Shown: piece after piece, positions 17,053 to 25,924 of the stretch | Layout of the letters: the number at the start of each line of letters is the position of its first letter | Position numbering within the stretch: the stretch's first letter is position 1 | NCBI GenBank assembly: GCA_022984795.1 | Contig: JALIHJ010000030.1 | Location: forward strand, 62,001 to 126,000 | Length of the DNA stretch: 64,000 nucleotides | Direction of reading: 5' to 3' | Source of the DNA: Fabrea salina | Lineage: Eukaryota; Ciliophora; Heterotrichea; Heterotrichida; Fabreidae | The notes under the pieces: generated by a model | What the model saw: only the letters and a program-made list of their open reading frames with translations | What the model was told of the DNA's origin: nothing | Databases searched by the model: none | Program-made: the position numbers and the translations under genes

Positions 17053-19278
17053 ATGAAAGAAGGCTTGACAAGCTTGCCTCCAGGACTGAGCGGAAAGCTT
17101 AAAGGCGAACTGAAAATAGAACTAGGCAGAGCTTCTTTAGAAAGCACTCAGTTCAAACTTAGGTTTTGGGGCGAAAAACCTCCAGGAGTGCTGCTTCAAC
17201 CTGAGAATCAGGAAACTAAAGGGGACACCCTTAGATACGACATAATATGCTCAAAAGCTTTGTTTAGGAACTACTTAAAGGATATGAAGTACCTTAAGTT
17301 TGAAGTGTTTGACTCAGACTACTTGTTAATTGGGATTGTTAAAGTAGACCTTTACTACTTTCTAAGCACTCAAAATAGCTTAAATGAGGAATTCGAAATC
17401 TTTGACAAACCAGAAGCACAAGCAATCGGAAAAGTAGGCATTAAAGCTGAAGTTACTTTTAAAGAACTCAATAAAATAAGCGAGTTTAAAAAGGTGTTTG
17501 TGCCTATGAAGTCTTTAAGAAAGATTCCTAAACCAGCTAAACCCAAACCTGAAATGACTTTTGGGAAAGAAAATAAGGGCTGTTTGAGGACTTTAGAAAT
17601 AAGCACTTTAGAACTTAACATTTTTTGCAACGAGTTTATCTACATCTTAGTTGTGTTGCCTTTAGAAACTCAAAGCGTCCAAGAAATAACTCCTAAGTCA
17701 GTAACTAGAGGTAGTTACGACTTTGAATATGCTTCGAATTTTCTTTTGAATACTGGAAAGATTAAGTTCACAGTGTTTACTTACAAAGCCAGAGGCAAAA
17801 AGCAAGAGATTGGAACAGCAGAACTTGAGTACCTAACAGGCACCAACTTTGAAGATGAATTGTCTGTTTCAAAAGCCAGTGAATCTGTAGGAACTTTAAA
17901 AGTTAGAATTACTGACCCTAACCACAAACCTTCTAAGTCTCAGAATACTGAAGAACCCCAAAAGGTTCCTCAAAAAAGCTTTGAAGAAGAGTTTGTTTCA
18001 GTGTCCTCTTTGCAGATTTTACTCAAACTTGGAAACTGCAAGTTGCGCACCCAAAATGTGTACTTCTCCTACAAAACGTTTCCAGACTCCCAAAAGGTGC
18101 AAACTCCAATTTACTATGACTTCAACTCAATTGACCATACAATTCTTAACTCAATAGCACTGGACTCAAAAACTCCAAGTTTGCTTAACAAAGGCACTTT
18201 TATTATAGAAGTGTGGTCCAAAAACCAGTTTAATTCTAATACTTTAGTGGGCTTAGTTAAACTGCAACTAAACACACTTACCCCTTTGCTAGAAAGTTTT
18301 CAGAGCAGTCAAACTGCACTGATAGGTATTGATGAGGATTGCAGTGTAATTGATGTAAAAAGCTTAGAAGAAGTAGGAACCCTCAAAGTTACCCTGGGGA
18401 TTGGAACTGCAGCTCAAGTGTATTATCTTCTATCTGCTGAAAAATCACACCACAAAGTAGATGCTCAAGTAGAAGTTAACGAAAGTTACTTTGAAAGTTA
18501 TGAAGAACACTATGAAGAAGAACCATATCAAGATTCCTACAAAGAGCCCTATGTAGAACCCTTTGAACTCCCAATAAACAACTTACACTGCTCTGTAAAG
18601 AGCCCAACTGATCTTTTAAAAGAAGCACTTAAAAATACCAACTTGTACCACAAATTCATAGCCAAGGGGCAAAACTACAAAGGATCCCTAAACTACAACC
18701 AAACCTCTGAACTAATTCTTCAAGATTGCCCTGAACTCACCCCTACAGAAACCAACAAAGTCCTAAAAAAGGTACTGCACAACACCTCCGCAACTATGGA
18801 AAACATTACACCAGACAATATTTTAGACACTTTAGAAGTGCAAACTCCAAAACCCCAGGTCATGCACTACTTTGAAATACACTTAAAGGAGCTCTTTGAC
18901 TGCGGATTACTGTTTACAATACCTCCTTTCAGTGCTTTTGTAAAGCTCTACTTTCCTTACCAAAAGTCCTACCTTGAAAGCGACTTTCTCACTGCAAAGC
19001 AAGTCAACCCAATCAACATCAGCATTAAGTACAACTATAAACTGCCTTATGGCCAACTTTTAGACGAAGTTTATGGAAAGACAGAAGGTATTTGCATATA
19101 CCTGTGCAGAAACATTTCAAAATGCGAGGAAGAAACCCTTGCTAAAGGCAACCTTCCAGTTGAAAACCTTTATGAACTCAGCTTAGACCCCCAGAAATGT
19201 ATAGTACTGCTGCACTCTCCAGAAGGCACTGTGGGCAAACTCTCGGTGACTCTTAAGTATTCTTGTAACACTTATTAA
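17053..19278 (+). CDS. C2CD3: C2CD3-like centriole/basal-body C2-domain protein
   Basis: A 741-residue protein. The first 130 residues match the N-terminal C2 domain of C2CD3: SLPPGLSGKLKGEL, then FKLRFWGEKPPGVLLQP, then RYDIICSKALFRNYLKDM and a final beta strand IGKVGIKAEVTF. Further C2-like beta sandwiches follow near 190-300, 315-460 and 600-740. C2CD3 acts at the distal end of centrioles and basal bodies, in distal appendage assembly and ciliogenesis. A stretch near residues 477-506 repeats Glu/Tyr units (YEEHYEEEPYQDSYKEPY). The start at ATG 17053 is chosen because the upstream extension is out of keeping with the family N-terminus and overlaps the divergent kanadaptin gene. It ends four bases before the convergent ATG2 stop. 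Confidence 0.82.
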   Translation: MKEGLTSLPPGLSGKLKGELKIELGRASLESTQFKLRFWGEKPPGVLLQPENQETKGDTLRYDIICSKALFRNYLKDMKYLKFEVFDSDYLLIGIVKVDLYYFLSTQNSLNEEFEIFDKPEAQAIGKVGIKAEVTFKELNKISEFKKVFVPMKSLRKIPKPAKPKPEMTFGKENKGCLRTLEISTLELNIFCNEFIYILVVLPLETQSVQEITPKSVTRGSYDFEYASNFLLNTGKIKFTVFTYKARGKKQEIGTAELEYLTGTNFEDELSVSKASESVGTLKVRITDPNHKPSKSQNTEEPQKVPQKSFEEEFVSVSSLQILLKLGNCKLRTQNVYFSYKTFPDSQKVQTPIYYDFNSIDHTILNSIALDSKTPSLLNKGTFIIEVWSKNQFNSNTLVGLVKLQLNTLTPLLESFQSSQTALIGIDEDCSVIDVKSLEEVGTLKVTLGIGTAAQVYYLLSAEKSHHKVDAQVEVNESYFESYEEHYEEEPYQDSYKEPYVEPFELPINNLHCSVKSPTDLLKEALKNTNLYHKFIAKGQNYKGSLNYNQTSELILQDCPELTPTETNKVLKKVLHNTSATMENITPDNILDTLEVQTPKPQVMHYFEIHLKELFDCGLLFTIPPFSAFVKLYFPYQKSYLESDFLTAKQVNPINISIKYNYKLPYGQLLDEVYGKTEGICIYLCRNISKCEEETLAKGNLPVENLYELSLDPQKCIVLLHSPEGTVGKLSVTLKYSCNTY

Positions 19279-19282
19279 TACA

Positions 19283-22200
19283 TTAGTCTTTAAACTTGTC
19301 ATGTCTTTGGTCAAGCTGCTTTTTGTCAATCTGTGTAAAGGTTACAATATACTGGGCGTTTTTGAAAGGCTTAGTAAGGGCTTGTCTACTAGGCATCTCT
19401 ACTCCAGTGAAACTGCCTATCCCCTGCACCATACAGTAAGCTCCACTCATAAAGCTCTCCAGCACTTTTAAACTCTCCACTGAAAACACCTTCATCAGTC
19501 CCAACAAACCTTGCTTAGTTGCTTCTGAAGCGTCTGCAGAGCTTGCTTGGACTGCAAGTACTTCGTACAAGGCGCCTCCTAGGTTCTTAATTGCTCCTAT
19601 AGGACCTAGTCCGCTTATAAACTTGATGACTTCGTGTTTGTGGATGTGGGTTATCCACAATTTCCAGGCGTTTAGCATGGCTTGTGTCATGTTTTTGGCT
19701 CCTGGCACAGCTACATAAGGCAGTAAGAGGTTGAAGTTTTCGATTTGGAACAAGTTGATGAAGTTTGCTCCTGGGTAGTTGCCCCCCAAGCTGTGCGGGT
19801 AGTAGTCGAGGTTTAGCTTGATTTCGTTTATAGTAAGTCTTTGGATGTAAGTCTGAGATGGTTCCTTTGTAGCAATTCCTGAGGAGTTCACTGGAGGGTG
19901 TCCTGTCTGGCGTATGTAAAGGCTTTCTTCGGGTTGCCAGTTTGCCAAGGCTAAGCAAAACTCTATAAGGTGTTGGTCAATGTTAATCTTTAGAGGCAAA
20001 ATACTTATGTCTACTACAAGTTCAAGTTCTGAAGAGTACTGGGGCCGAGGCCAGACTGCACAGATTTCACCTTTGAGCATGTGGGAGTCTTTAGGGCGCT
20101 TATACTGTGTGTCAAACTTAAGAGCTCTTTTAACTATGGACTTTTGGATGTGGTCGATTATGCTGACTTCTTCTACAGTCATTGCAAGTCTCCAGGAGTA
20201 GTGGAGTTTCTGTGGAAACTTAGAAAAAGTCACACCTGCACCCTCGAACTTAAACTGCACAGAGTCCGAAGCTGACCTTTTCCGTTCTTCGTCGTCAGTG
20301 TATATGTTGATGGAGCAGTAAAAAAAGCTCATGGAAGTCCTTACTTTGGGGAACCCGTGCATGGGTTTTAGTTGGTGGAAAGAACAGTCTACAGTGTTGG
20401 GGCGAATTATTCTGGGAATGTCAGTGTGGGCGTGCACTAAGTTTTTTTCCACTAACAAAGGTGTTAAGGGTTTGGAGTGCTGTGCTTGTTGTTCAGATAA
20501 GTCTTCTCTGGGGTACAGGTAGTCTTGCAAGTTAATGTTTCTTAGGTCTTCGGGTTTCTTAGAGTAAATGGTTAGTCCAGTGCTTTCCACAGAGTAAGTG
20601 TCTGGGTCGTCGCTTGAAACGTCAGAGTCTTTTCTGATGACCTCAATAGGCTCCTCAGGTTCAGGCATCTTTACAAAGGCACTTAGTACATCTATGCTTT
20701 TTCTGCACAAGTGCATGATTAAGCACCCAACGTTTAAGTGGAGTTCAAAGAGTTCGTTTTCTAAAACAGCACTTCTGACTTGGGAACTGAGAAACACGTT
20801 GCCTGAAACAGAACTGCAAGAAGGACCAAGTATGCACTCTAAAAAAGCAGGGCAGTTCTGGGGCTGGACTTGACCTAAGTTAGGGTCAGCTTGAACTACT
20901 GTCACAAAAACTTCTAAAGTGTCTAAAGTGCCCACTACTACAAACCCTTGTTGGTAAAGTTGCGACTCAAACCGACTTTGAGAAAGTGGTTTAGAAATAA
21001 TGGGGTGTTCCCTTTCTTTAGAAGGAGTTTGTAGTAGTAAGCGTGCAGAAGTTAAACTAGCATGCAGCCCTAAAGACCCCTCTACACCCAAAGCAGTGAT
21101 TATCAAAGACTCTTCTAAGAACAACAGCACTCTTGCTTCTGAAGTTGCATAGTCTGTGTAGATGTTTTTAAGAGTAATTTCAACTCTAGTAATATTTGAA
21201 GAAGCTTTTGACTCAGGCAACTCAAAGGACTTTAAAAAGTCTAGCACTTCCATAACAGGGTCTACACAAACCACCCAACTTTTAACTTCGACCTGCAGGC
21301 AGGAATCCTCACTTTTATCGTAGTAAAGACTAAAAGCTTTGTCTCCAAAGTTGTAAATGAACTCTTCTTGTTTAACCAAACCCTCAATTTTCTGGCACTC
21401 AGCACTTGCAAAAACTCCTTGTTTTTTAATGCAGTTTTTCATAAAAACAACAGAAAGTTTGTCGAAGTTAAGAGTAACTAGTGCTTGTCTTTTGTCTTGT
21501 CTGATAGGCACTGTTCGCACCACACTGGCGTCTAAAGTATAGCACGAAAAAGCACTAGGAACGTGAGGTGTGTTGAAAGAACACGGACTGCTGCAGCAGA
21601 GTTCTAGACTCAGAGAGTCTACTCCAATAGTAAAGGCCGAAGAAACTCCTTGGTCTTGGTTCTGGGGCAACTCTGGAATAATTGAAGTTAAGTAAGACAG
21701 AGAAGCTGAGTCTACCTGAACGTTAATATCAGCTATGTGCAGTGAGTGCAGCTGGGGAGCTCGTTTTAAAGCTAACTCTACTTGGAGTTTAGAGTAGGTG
21801 TTTTTCTTGGCACAGGACTGCTCCTGCAAGTCGCAGTAAGGCTCAGTGACCTTTAGGTCTTTTTGCATGCTGATAGTGCCTTGCCCTGGCTCGTAGTACT
21901 GCAAAGTAGCACTTTCTTCTCTTTGTTCTAGTATTTCTTCGTAAGTTTCGGACTGTTCTAACTTCTTGAAGTGGACATTTGAAGCACTTAAAACTTGGAA
22001 TACTTCAGAGTCGTTAAACACGAACAAGTCAAACTGAAGAGCTGAGAACTCAAGTGGGTCTGACAAGCAAGCTTTACAGAACTTAAGTTCAGAAACGAGG
22101 TACCAGTTTTTGGACTCACACAGACAAGTTTCAGAGTAAAGGTCAGTTTTGAAGTCGTTGTACTCAAGCCTTAAAAAAGGGAAACTAATACTAAAGGGCT

Positions 22201-23650
22201 TCTTGTCTTTAGAACTGTTTTTGAAACTTAAAGGATTCAGAATACTGCATAACTGTTTGACTAAGACTGAGTTAAGTTTCAGGTCAATGGCTGACAACTG
22301 AATGTCTGACTGGTTGGAGTAGACTTTAAGCTTAAAGTCATTTTTAAAAGCCCTAAAAGCCCCTGGGGGCGAGCTGAACTCTGTGTTGGACTTTTTCATA
22401 GACAAAATTTGGTTTTTGCAGAAGTGCTGGGTGTTTAGGTCAACTGACCAGTGACTGCTTGAGTTCTTCATGCGGAAAAAGTCTAAAAAGTAGCTTTGTC
22501 TAGCAGACTTGTAAATGTCTGAGCAGTCAAGGGCTGGGTTGTTTGCTAGGTGGAAGTGAGAAGCTTGGACTGAGCCTACTGTGAACTTAAAGTTTTCTGA
22601 GTGGTGAATTCTGAGTGCTTCTAAGTTAGCTACTAAATGAGACACGCCAATGCCTGGGTAGGGACCTTCTTTGTACTCCCAGAGTTTTCTGTAGCTAGAA
22701 GCTTCTTCTAGAGTAGCACAAACTACTAGTTTCTGGAGTCCTAACTCAAGGTCTTTGTGGCGTATGTTAATTTGGGGCTGGGTGTTGTCTACGCTTTGTT
22801 TGATTTCTTCGCCAATTGCTTGATAGGCTTCCAGTAACAAACTTACTTCTTCTTCTTCAAACAAACTTGACTTTTTGAGTTTGGAAACTAAATTAAGTAT
22901 AATTTGGACTTGTTTGGGAGCAAGCACTACACAAATGCAATCAAGCAAAGCTTGCACACTTAATAGTTCTTTGGTTAAAGATATTTGAACTTGGATGGGT
23001 TCTTCAATCACACAGACATTCTGGGGATTGTAAGGTTCAAAAATTTCAGAGTTGTTTTTGGTAATGCTAACTCGCAAGTCAGAAATAGTTAAGAGTTTAA
23101 CACGGTTTGTGTTGTCTTGCTTGTCTAAGTCATCTAAGCTTACTTTGCCAGCTGTGAGTTGTAGGTACTCTTCATCATCTGGAGACCCTCTGATTTTAAC
23201 TTTCAAAAAGTCAATTTGGAACTTAATGTTGGAAAGCATGTTTCCAATGGTTTTGGTGAGCAGAGTTACTCCTTGCATGTCTTCTTCGTTTTCAGGGACT
23301 TGCAAAGAGGGTTGTTTAGGCAAAACTGAGTATCCACTTAAGTCCGCACTGCAAAGTTCAACTTCAACCTTAGTCATAAACACGTTTGTTGGGGCTTCAG
23401 TAACTCTAAGCAGTGAAGGAAGTTCCATTCGGACTCTGCTTACAAAAGCACTTGTAAGGTGCAAAGGGGACTCAGATAGGTTTAAGTTGATGTTTGAAGG
23501 GTTGAGGTGGATGTCTTTGAGGATATATAGACCTTCAGTAACACTGACTTGGAGATGACTTGAGTCTAGTTGCTCTAGCAAGAGACCGCCGTGGAGCCGA
23601 GTCAAAATATAACTAACAAGTTCTTCTATTGGCCTTGTCAGAAGGGACAT
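19283..23650 (-). CDS. ATG2: ATG2 autophagy lipid-transfer protein
   Basis: A 1455-residue protein. The N-terminus MSLLTRPIEELVSYILTRLH with the following strands is a chorein_N domain, the entry of the VPS13/ATG2 lipid-transfer groove. Long beta-rich repeats fill the middle. The C-terminal part near 1335-1420 has LNLDYYPHSLGGNYPG and WITHIHKHEVIKFISGLGPI, matching the ATG2 C-terminal domain (LDYHGK and W-I-K-GGVGP in animal ATG2). ATG2 bridges the endoplasmic reticulum and the growing phagophore and moves bulk lipid. The frame stays open upstream to 23866, but MSLL at 23650 fits the family start. That puts the start codon only four bases from the divergent gene at 23655. Confidence 0.85.
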   Translation of the reverse strand: MSLLTRPIEELVSYILTRLHGGLLLEQLDSSHLQVSVTEGLYILKDIHLNPSNINLNLSESPLHLTSAFVSRVRMELPSLLRVTEAPTNVFMTKVEVELCSADLSGYSVLPKQPSLQVPENEEDMQGVTLLTKTIGNMLSNIKFQIDFLKVKIRGSPDDEEYLQLTAGKVSLDDLDKQDNTNRVKLLTISDLRVSITKNNSEIFEPYNPQNVCVIEEPIQVQISLTKELLSVQALLDCICVVLAPKQVQIILNLVSKLKKSSLFEEEEVSLLLEAYQAIGEEIKQSVDNTQPQINIRHKDLELGLQKLVVCATLEEASSYRKLWEYKEGPYPGIGVSHLVANLEALRIHHSENFKFTVGSVQASHFHLANNPALDCSDIYKSARQSYFLDFFRMKNSSSHWSVDLNTQHFCKNQILSMKKSNTEFSSPPGAFRAFKNDFKLKVYSNQSDIQLSAIDLKLNSVLVKQLCSILNPLSFKNSSKDKKPFSISFPFLRLEYNDFKTDLYSETCLCESKNWYLVSELKFCKACLSDPLEFSALQFDLFVFNDSEVFQVLSASNVHFKKLEQSETYEEILEQREESATLQYYEPGQGTISMQKDLKVTEPYCDLQEQSCAKKNTYSKLQVELALKRAPQLHSLHIADINVQVDSASLSYLTSIIPELPQNQDQGVSSAFTIGVDSLSLELCCSSPCSFNTPHVPSAFSCYTLDASVVRTVPIRQDKRQALVTLNFDKLSVVFMKNCIKKQGVFASAECQKIEGLVKQEEFIYNFGDKAFSLYYDKSEDSCLQVEVKSWVVCVDPVMEVLDFLKSFELPESKASSNITRVEITLKNIYTDYATSEARVLLFLEESLIITALGVEGSLGLHASLTSARLLLQTPSKEREHPIISKPLSQSRFESQLYQQGFVVVGTLDTLEVFVTVVQADPNLGQVQPQNCPAFLECILGPSCSSVSGNVFLSSQVRSAVLENELFELHLNVGCLIMHLCRKSIDVLSAFVKMPEPEEPIEVIRKDSDVSSDDPDTYSVESTGLTIYSKKPEDLRNINLQDYLYPREDLSEQQAQHSKPLTPLLVEKNLVHAHTDIPRIIRPNTVDCSFHQLKPMHGFPKVRTSMSFFYCSINIYTDDEERKRSASDSVQFKFEGAGVTFSKFPQKLHYSWRLAMTVEEVSIIDHIQKSIVKRALKFDTQYKRPKDSHMLKGEICAVWPRPQYSSELELVVDISILPLKINIDQHLIEFCLALANWQPEESLYIRQTGHPPVNSSGIATKEPSQTYIQRLTINEIKLNLDYYPHSLGGNYPGANFINLFQIENFNLLLPYVAVPGAKNMTQAMLNAWKLWITHIHKHEVIKFISGLGPIGAIKNLGGALYEVLAVQASSADASEATKQGLLGLMKVFSVESLKVLESFMSGAYCMVQGIGSFTGVEMPSRQALTKPFKNAQYIVTFTQIDKKQLDQRHDKFKD

Positions 23651-23654
23651 TTTT

Positions 23655-23960
23655 ATGAACTGGGATTGTCCTGAAGCCCAGCAAGTTGCTGACTTGATTT
23701 GCAACGAAATTGACTTTGGAGAGATGCAAGACTTGTTGCTGTTAGACTTGTTGATTGAAGACAAAGAGACCGTGGAAGAGATACTTAAAGGGAAGAACTT
23801 TCCAGTAAACAAACCCCAACTTGAGCTAATACTGGACGAACTGAAACAAGAAGGAGTGCTTAACACTGACTTTGAGGCTCCTGAAAAAACCTTTTCAAAA
23901 GAAGAAGTTATAACTGTAATACAGAGTTTAGCTCAGCAACAAAAAGACAAGATTAAGTAA
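23655..23960 (+). CDS. small acidic helical protein, unknown
   Basis: A 101-residue frame, MNWDCPEAQQVADLICNEID to LAQQQKDKIK, ending in TAA. It is mostly amphipathic helix with many Leu, Glu and Asp, and no membrane segment or zinc motif. It begins four bases from the ATG of ATG2 on the other strand and ends five bases before the next gene. A start at the internal Met 24 would give more room for a promoter but would lose a coherent first helix. I do not recognise the family. The part beyond 23866 overlaps no other long frame, which supports it as a gene. Confidence 0.6.
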   Translation: MNWDCPEAQQVADLICNEIDFGEMQDLLLLDLLIEDKETVEEILKGKNFPVNKPQLELILDELKQEGVLNTDFEAPEKTFSKEEVITVIQSLAQQQKDKIK

Positions 23961-23965
23961 TAAAA

Positions 23966-24970
23966 ATGCTAACTCTAGAGGGCTGTTTAGAATTCTATGA
24001 AAAAGAAACACTAAAGTATGAACTAGACCCTTCAACTGTCGAGCCTTTGTCTCAAGAAGCCTTTGCAGACCTAGTTTCTTATTACCGAAACAACCAAAAA
24101 GAACTTATAATAGCTGTGGCAAAAGCCAGGAGCTTAGAGGACCCTACAACTACTTACAACTTTTACTTCGAAGCTTACTTGCTTAACAAAACTCTTTTCA
24201 AACAAACCAACCAAGGAGAACTGCTTAGTAGGTACCACTCCCAGCACCCTTTGAATGTTAAAAACCCCATGACTATGCTTCCTATCATAGGCGAAGTGGA
24301 GTACTACATGATGCAACCTCAGAAGTTTTCTTGCAGCTTCATAGGAACTGATTACACCTACGTAAACAGTGAACAACTCAGAGAACAATTCACAAACAAC
24401 GCAGTCAAGCCTGAAGACTGCGAATTTGAGTCCAGTAACGTAAGCCTTATGGAACTGAACAGACTCCTTGACCTAGACACCAACTACTTAGAAGTAGTTA
24501 TGCGGATATTTGAAAATCGGAGAAACAGTTTTATTCCCAGAGTCAAAGTGCCTTTTAAGTTAGCTGCGATGTTTGGAATTTGGACTTTTTGGACGCTAAC
24601 TCTTGCAGTAGCAAACACTATAATTGGAACAAGAATGGTAAATTTTAAGTAGTACATCAGTGCACACTCAGGAGAAATACTTCGGCTAGAAGTAATTGAC
24701 CTAGTATTTCTAGGACTTTTCCCTTTATTTTGTGTGTTTCTTGAAAAAACCATTTACAAGATTTACGAGTTTACTGAACAAAAAGTATTTTTTGCAACTA
24801 AAGCAGGGTTGTGGAGTGTTTATTGCTTGGCTGTGTGTTTTGGTTTTGTAGTTGATACAGTTTGGCTAGAAGTACTGTGCTCAGCAGTTATTCTGGGGTA
24901 CAACTGTTTTTACGTGGTCTTTAACTTATCGCTGTACTGCGCAAACTCTTCGCGCAGAAGACTGGAATAA
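23966..24970 (+). CDS. multi-pass membrane protein, unknown, one 15-base intron
   Basis: Exon 1 is 23966-24637 and exon 2 is 24653-24970; the 15-base intron between them contains an in-frame stop. The spliced product is 329 residues. A soluble N-terminal half of about 190 residues is followed by a membrane helix near 200-222 (LAAMFGIWTFWTLTLAVAN). Exon 2 continues the same domain with about three more helices (VIDLVFLGLFPLFCVF, LWSVYCLAVCFGFVV, VLCSAVILGYNCFYVVF) and a short basic tail. The continuity of the membrane domain across the junction is the main support for splicing. I do not recognise the family; a channel, transporter or trafficking factor are all possible. Confidence 0.75.
24638..24652 (+). 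other. 15-base spliceosomal intron, phase 0
   Basis: The sequence GTAAATTTTAAGTAG lies between codons and holds an in-frame TAG. Removing exactly 15 bases joins two membrane-protein frames in phase (GTRM | YISAHSGE). It has GTAA at the 5' end, TAG at the 3' end and an A at position 10, five bases before the terminal G, where a branch point would be expected in such short introns. Heterotrich ciliates are known for introns of 15-16 bases. Confidence 0.82.
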
Positions 24971-25008
24971 TTATAATTAATTGATGCTCAAATTAATTCA
25001 AAATTATA

Positions 25009-25383
25009 ATGAAGAAAATAGTAAGAATAGTGTTATCATGTTGCTCTGCGGTTGAAAACGAGAACCTTGAAAATAAAACAAAGGACCTACAAAACTCTGA
25101 CCTGTCAGAAGTCCCTGAAAAAGAAGAATGCCCCCAATCAAATGCAGAGGACTCTGAACAACTTTCTGGATTCGTAGAAAAGTCTAAGAAAGAAAAGTCA
25201 AAAAAGAAAAAGACAAAGAAAACTAAAGACAGAAGCAGGGCTGCCTCAGAGCCCAATGTCTTCAAGCCCAGAAGAGGCTCGAAACCCTCTGCCACAAACT
25301 CCACCTCTAAAATACCCCAGCCTGAACCCGTCGAAAAAAAGCCGCTTAGAGGCATACTTAAAAAACCTAGAAATAAGTCCTAA
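25009..25383 (+). CDS. small Lys/Ser-rich disordered protein with GILK-type motif
   Basis: A 124-residue frame. After a short hydrophobic start with paired Cys (MKKIVRIVLSCCSAVENEN) it is low-complexity and disordered: an acidic Ser/Glu part, a run of Lys (KSKKEKSKKKKTKKTKD) near residues 59-75, then Pro/Ser-rich sequence. The C-terminus PLRGILKKPRNKS contains GILK, which fits the [GS]IL[RK] docking motif used by some protein phosphatase 1 partners. That link is inference from a four-residue motif. No family is recognised. Confidence 0.55.
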   Translation: MKKIVRIVLSCCSAVENENLENKTKDLQNSDLSEVPEKEECPQSNAEDSEQLSGFVEKSKKEKSKKKKTKKTKDRSRAASEPNVFKPRRGSKPSATNSTSKIPQPEPVEKKPLRGILKKPRNKS

Positions 25384-25421
25384 TCATCCAGTTACAGCAG
25401 TGTTTAAGAAATAAGTTAAAT

Positions 25422-25913
25422 ATGTCCTATAAGGAAGAATTGAAGCAACAGAATATCCAAAAGCTCCAAGAAGCCTTAAGAGTAGCTAAAGAAACCGAAG
25501 AAATAGGTGCAGCTACTTGTGTAACTCTCAAACAACAGGGAGACCAAATCCAAAGAATGTCTCATAAATCGGATATAATCAGCACCAACTTAAAGAAGTC
25601 CGAAAGACTAGTAAGAGGAATGAGCGGGTTCATGGGGCGTTTCAAAAACTGGTTTTCAAAAGCCCCCAAAGACGTTCCTCCACCAGTTCAAAAAGAACCT
25701 AAACTACTCCACACCTCGCAGTTTAAACACTCTGAAAGCGACATGCTAGATGAAATAGGTTACTCTGTAGACAGCATTATGAGTATGGCCCAAAACATAG
25801 GAGACTCACTTGACGAGCAAAACAAAGCTTTGGACGAACTCCACAACAAAGCTGACTCCAATAACCAGAAACTGAGGTCTCTCAATGTTAAGTCTAAAAA
25901 ATTACTGATGTAA
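25422..25913 (+). CDS. SNAP-25-family Qb+Qc SNARE
   Basis: A 163-residue protein with two SNARE helices. The Qb motif is near residues 22-66, with the ionic-layer Gln in LKQQGDQIQRM. The Qc motif is near 107-160 (NIGDSLDEQNKALDELHNKA), with the ionic-layer Gln in DEQNKAL and the SNAP-25-like DSN ending. Such proteins supply two helices to the four-helix fusion complex at plasma or endosomal membranes. There is no transmembrane segment, and the linker (GFMGRFKNWFSK...PPPVQ) has no Cys cluster, so attachment resembles SNAP-29 rather than palmitoylated SNAP-25. The stop TAA is followed at once by the ATG of the next gene; a 15-base intron-like string spans this junction. Confidence 0.85.
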   Translation: MSYKEELKQQNIQKLQEALRVAKETEEIGAATCVTLKQQGDQIQRMSHKSDIISTNLKKSERLVRGMSGFMGRFKNWFSKAPKDVPPPVQKEPKLLHTSQFKHSESDMLDEIGYSVDSIMSMAQNIGDSLDEQNKALDELHNKADSNNQKLRSLNVKSKKLLM

Positions 25914-25924
25914 ATGGAAAATAG
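25910..25924 (+). other. possible 15-base intron spanning the SNARE stop and next start
   Basis: GTAAATGGAAAATAG fits the GTAA-N8-TAG form of the two supported introns and has A at position 10. It covers the stop of the SNARE gene and the ATG of the FAM136A-like gene, which are in the same frame. If spliced, it would join the two into one 271-residue protein (KKLL-I-QNLL). If not spliced, there are two genes with no spacer. Sequence alone cannot decide. Confidence 0.4.

Noticed and set aside
23651-23866. Longer start of ATG2
   Set aside because: Ser-rich extension without family support, and it lies opposite the small plus-strand gene; MSLL at 23650 fits ATG2.
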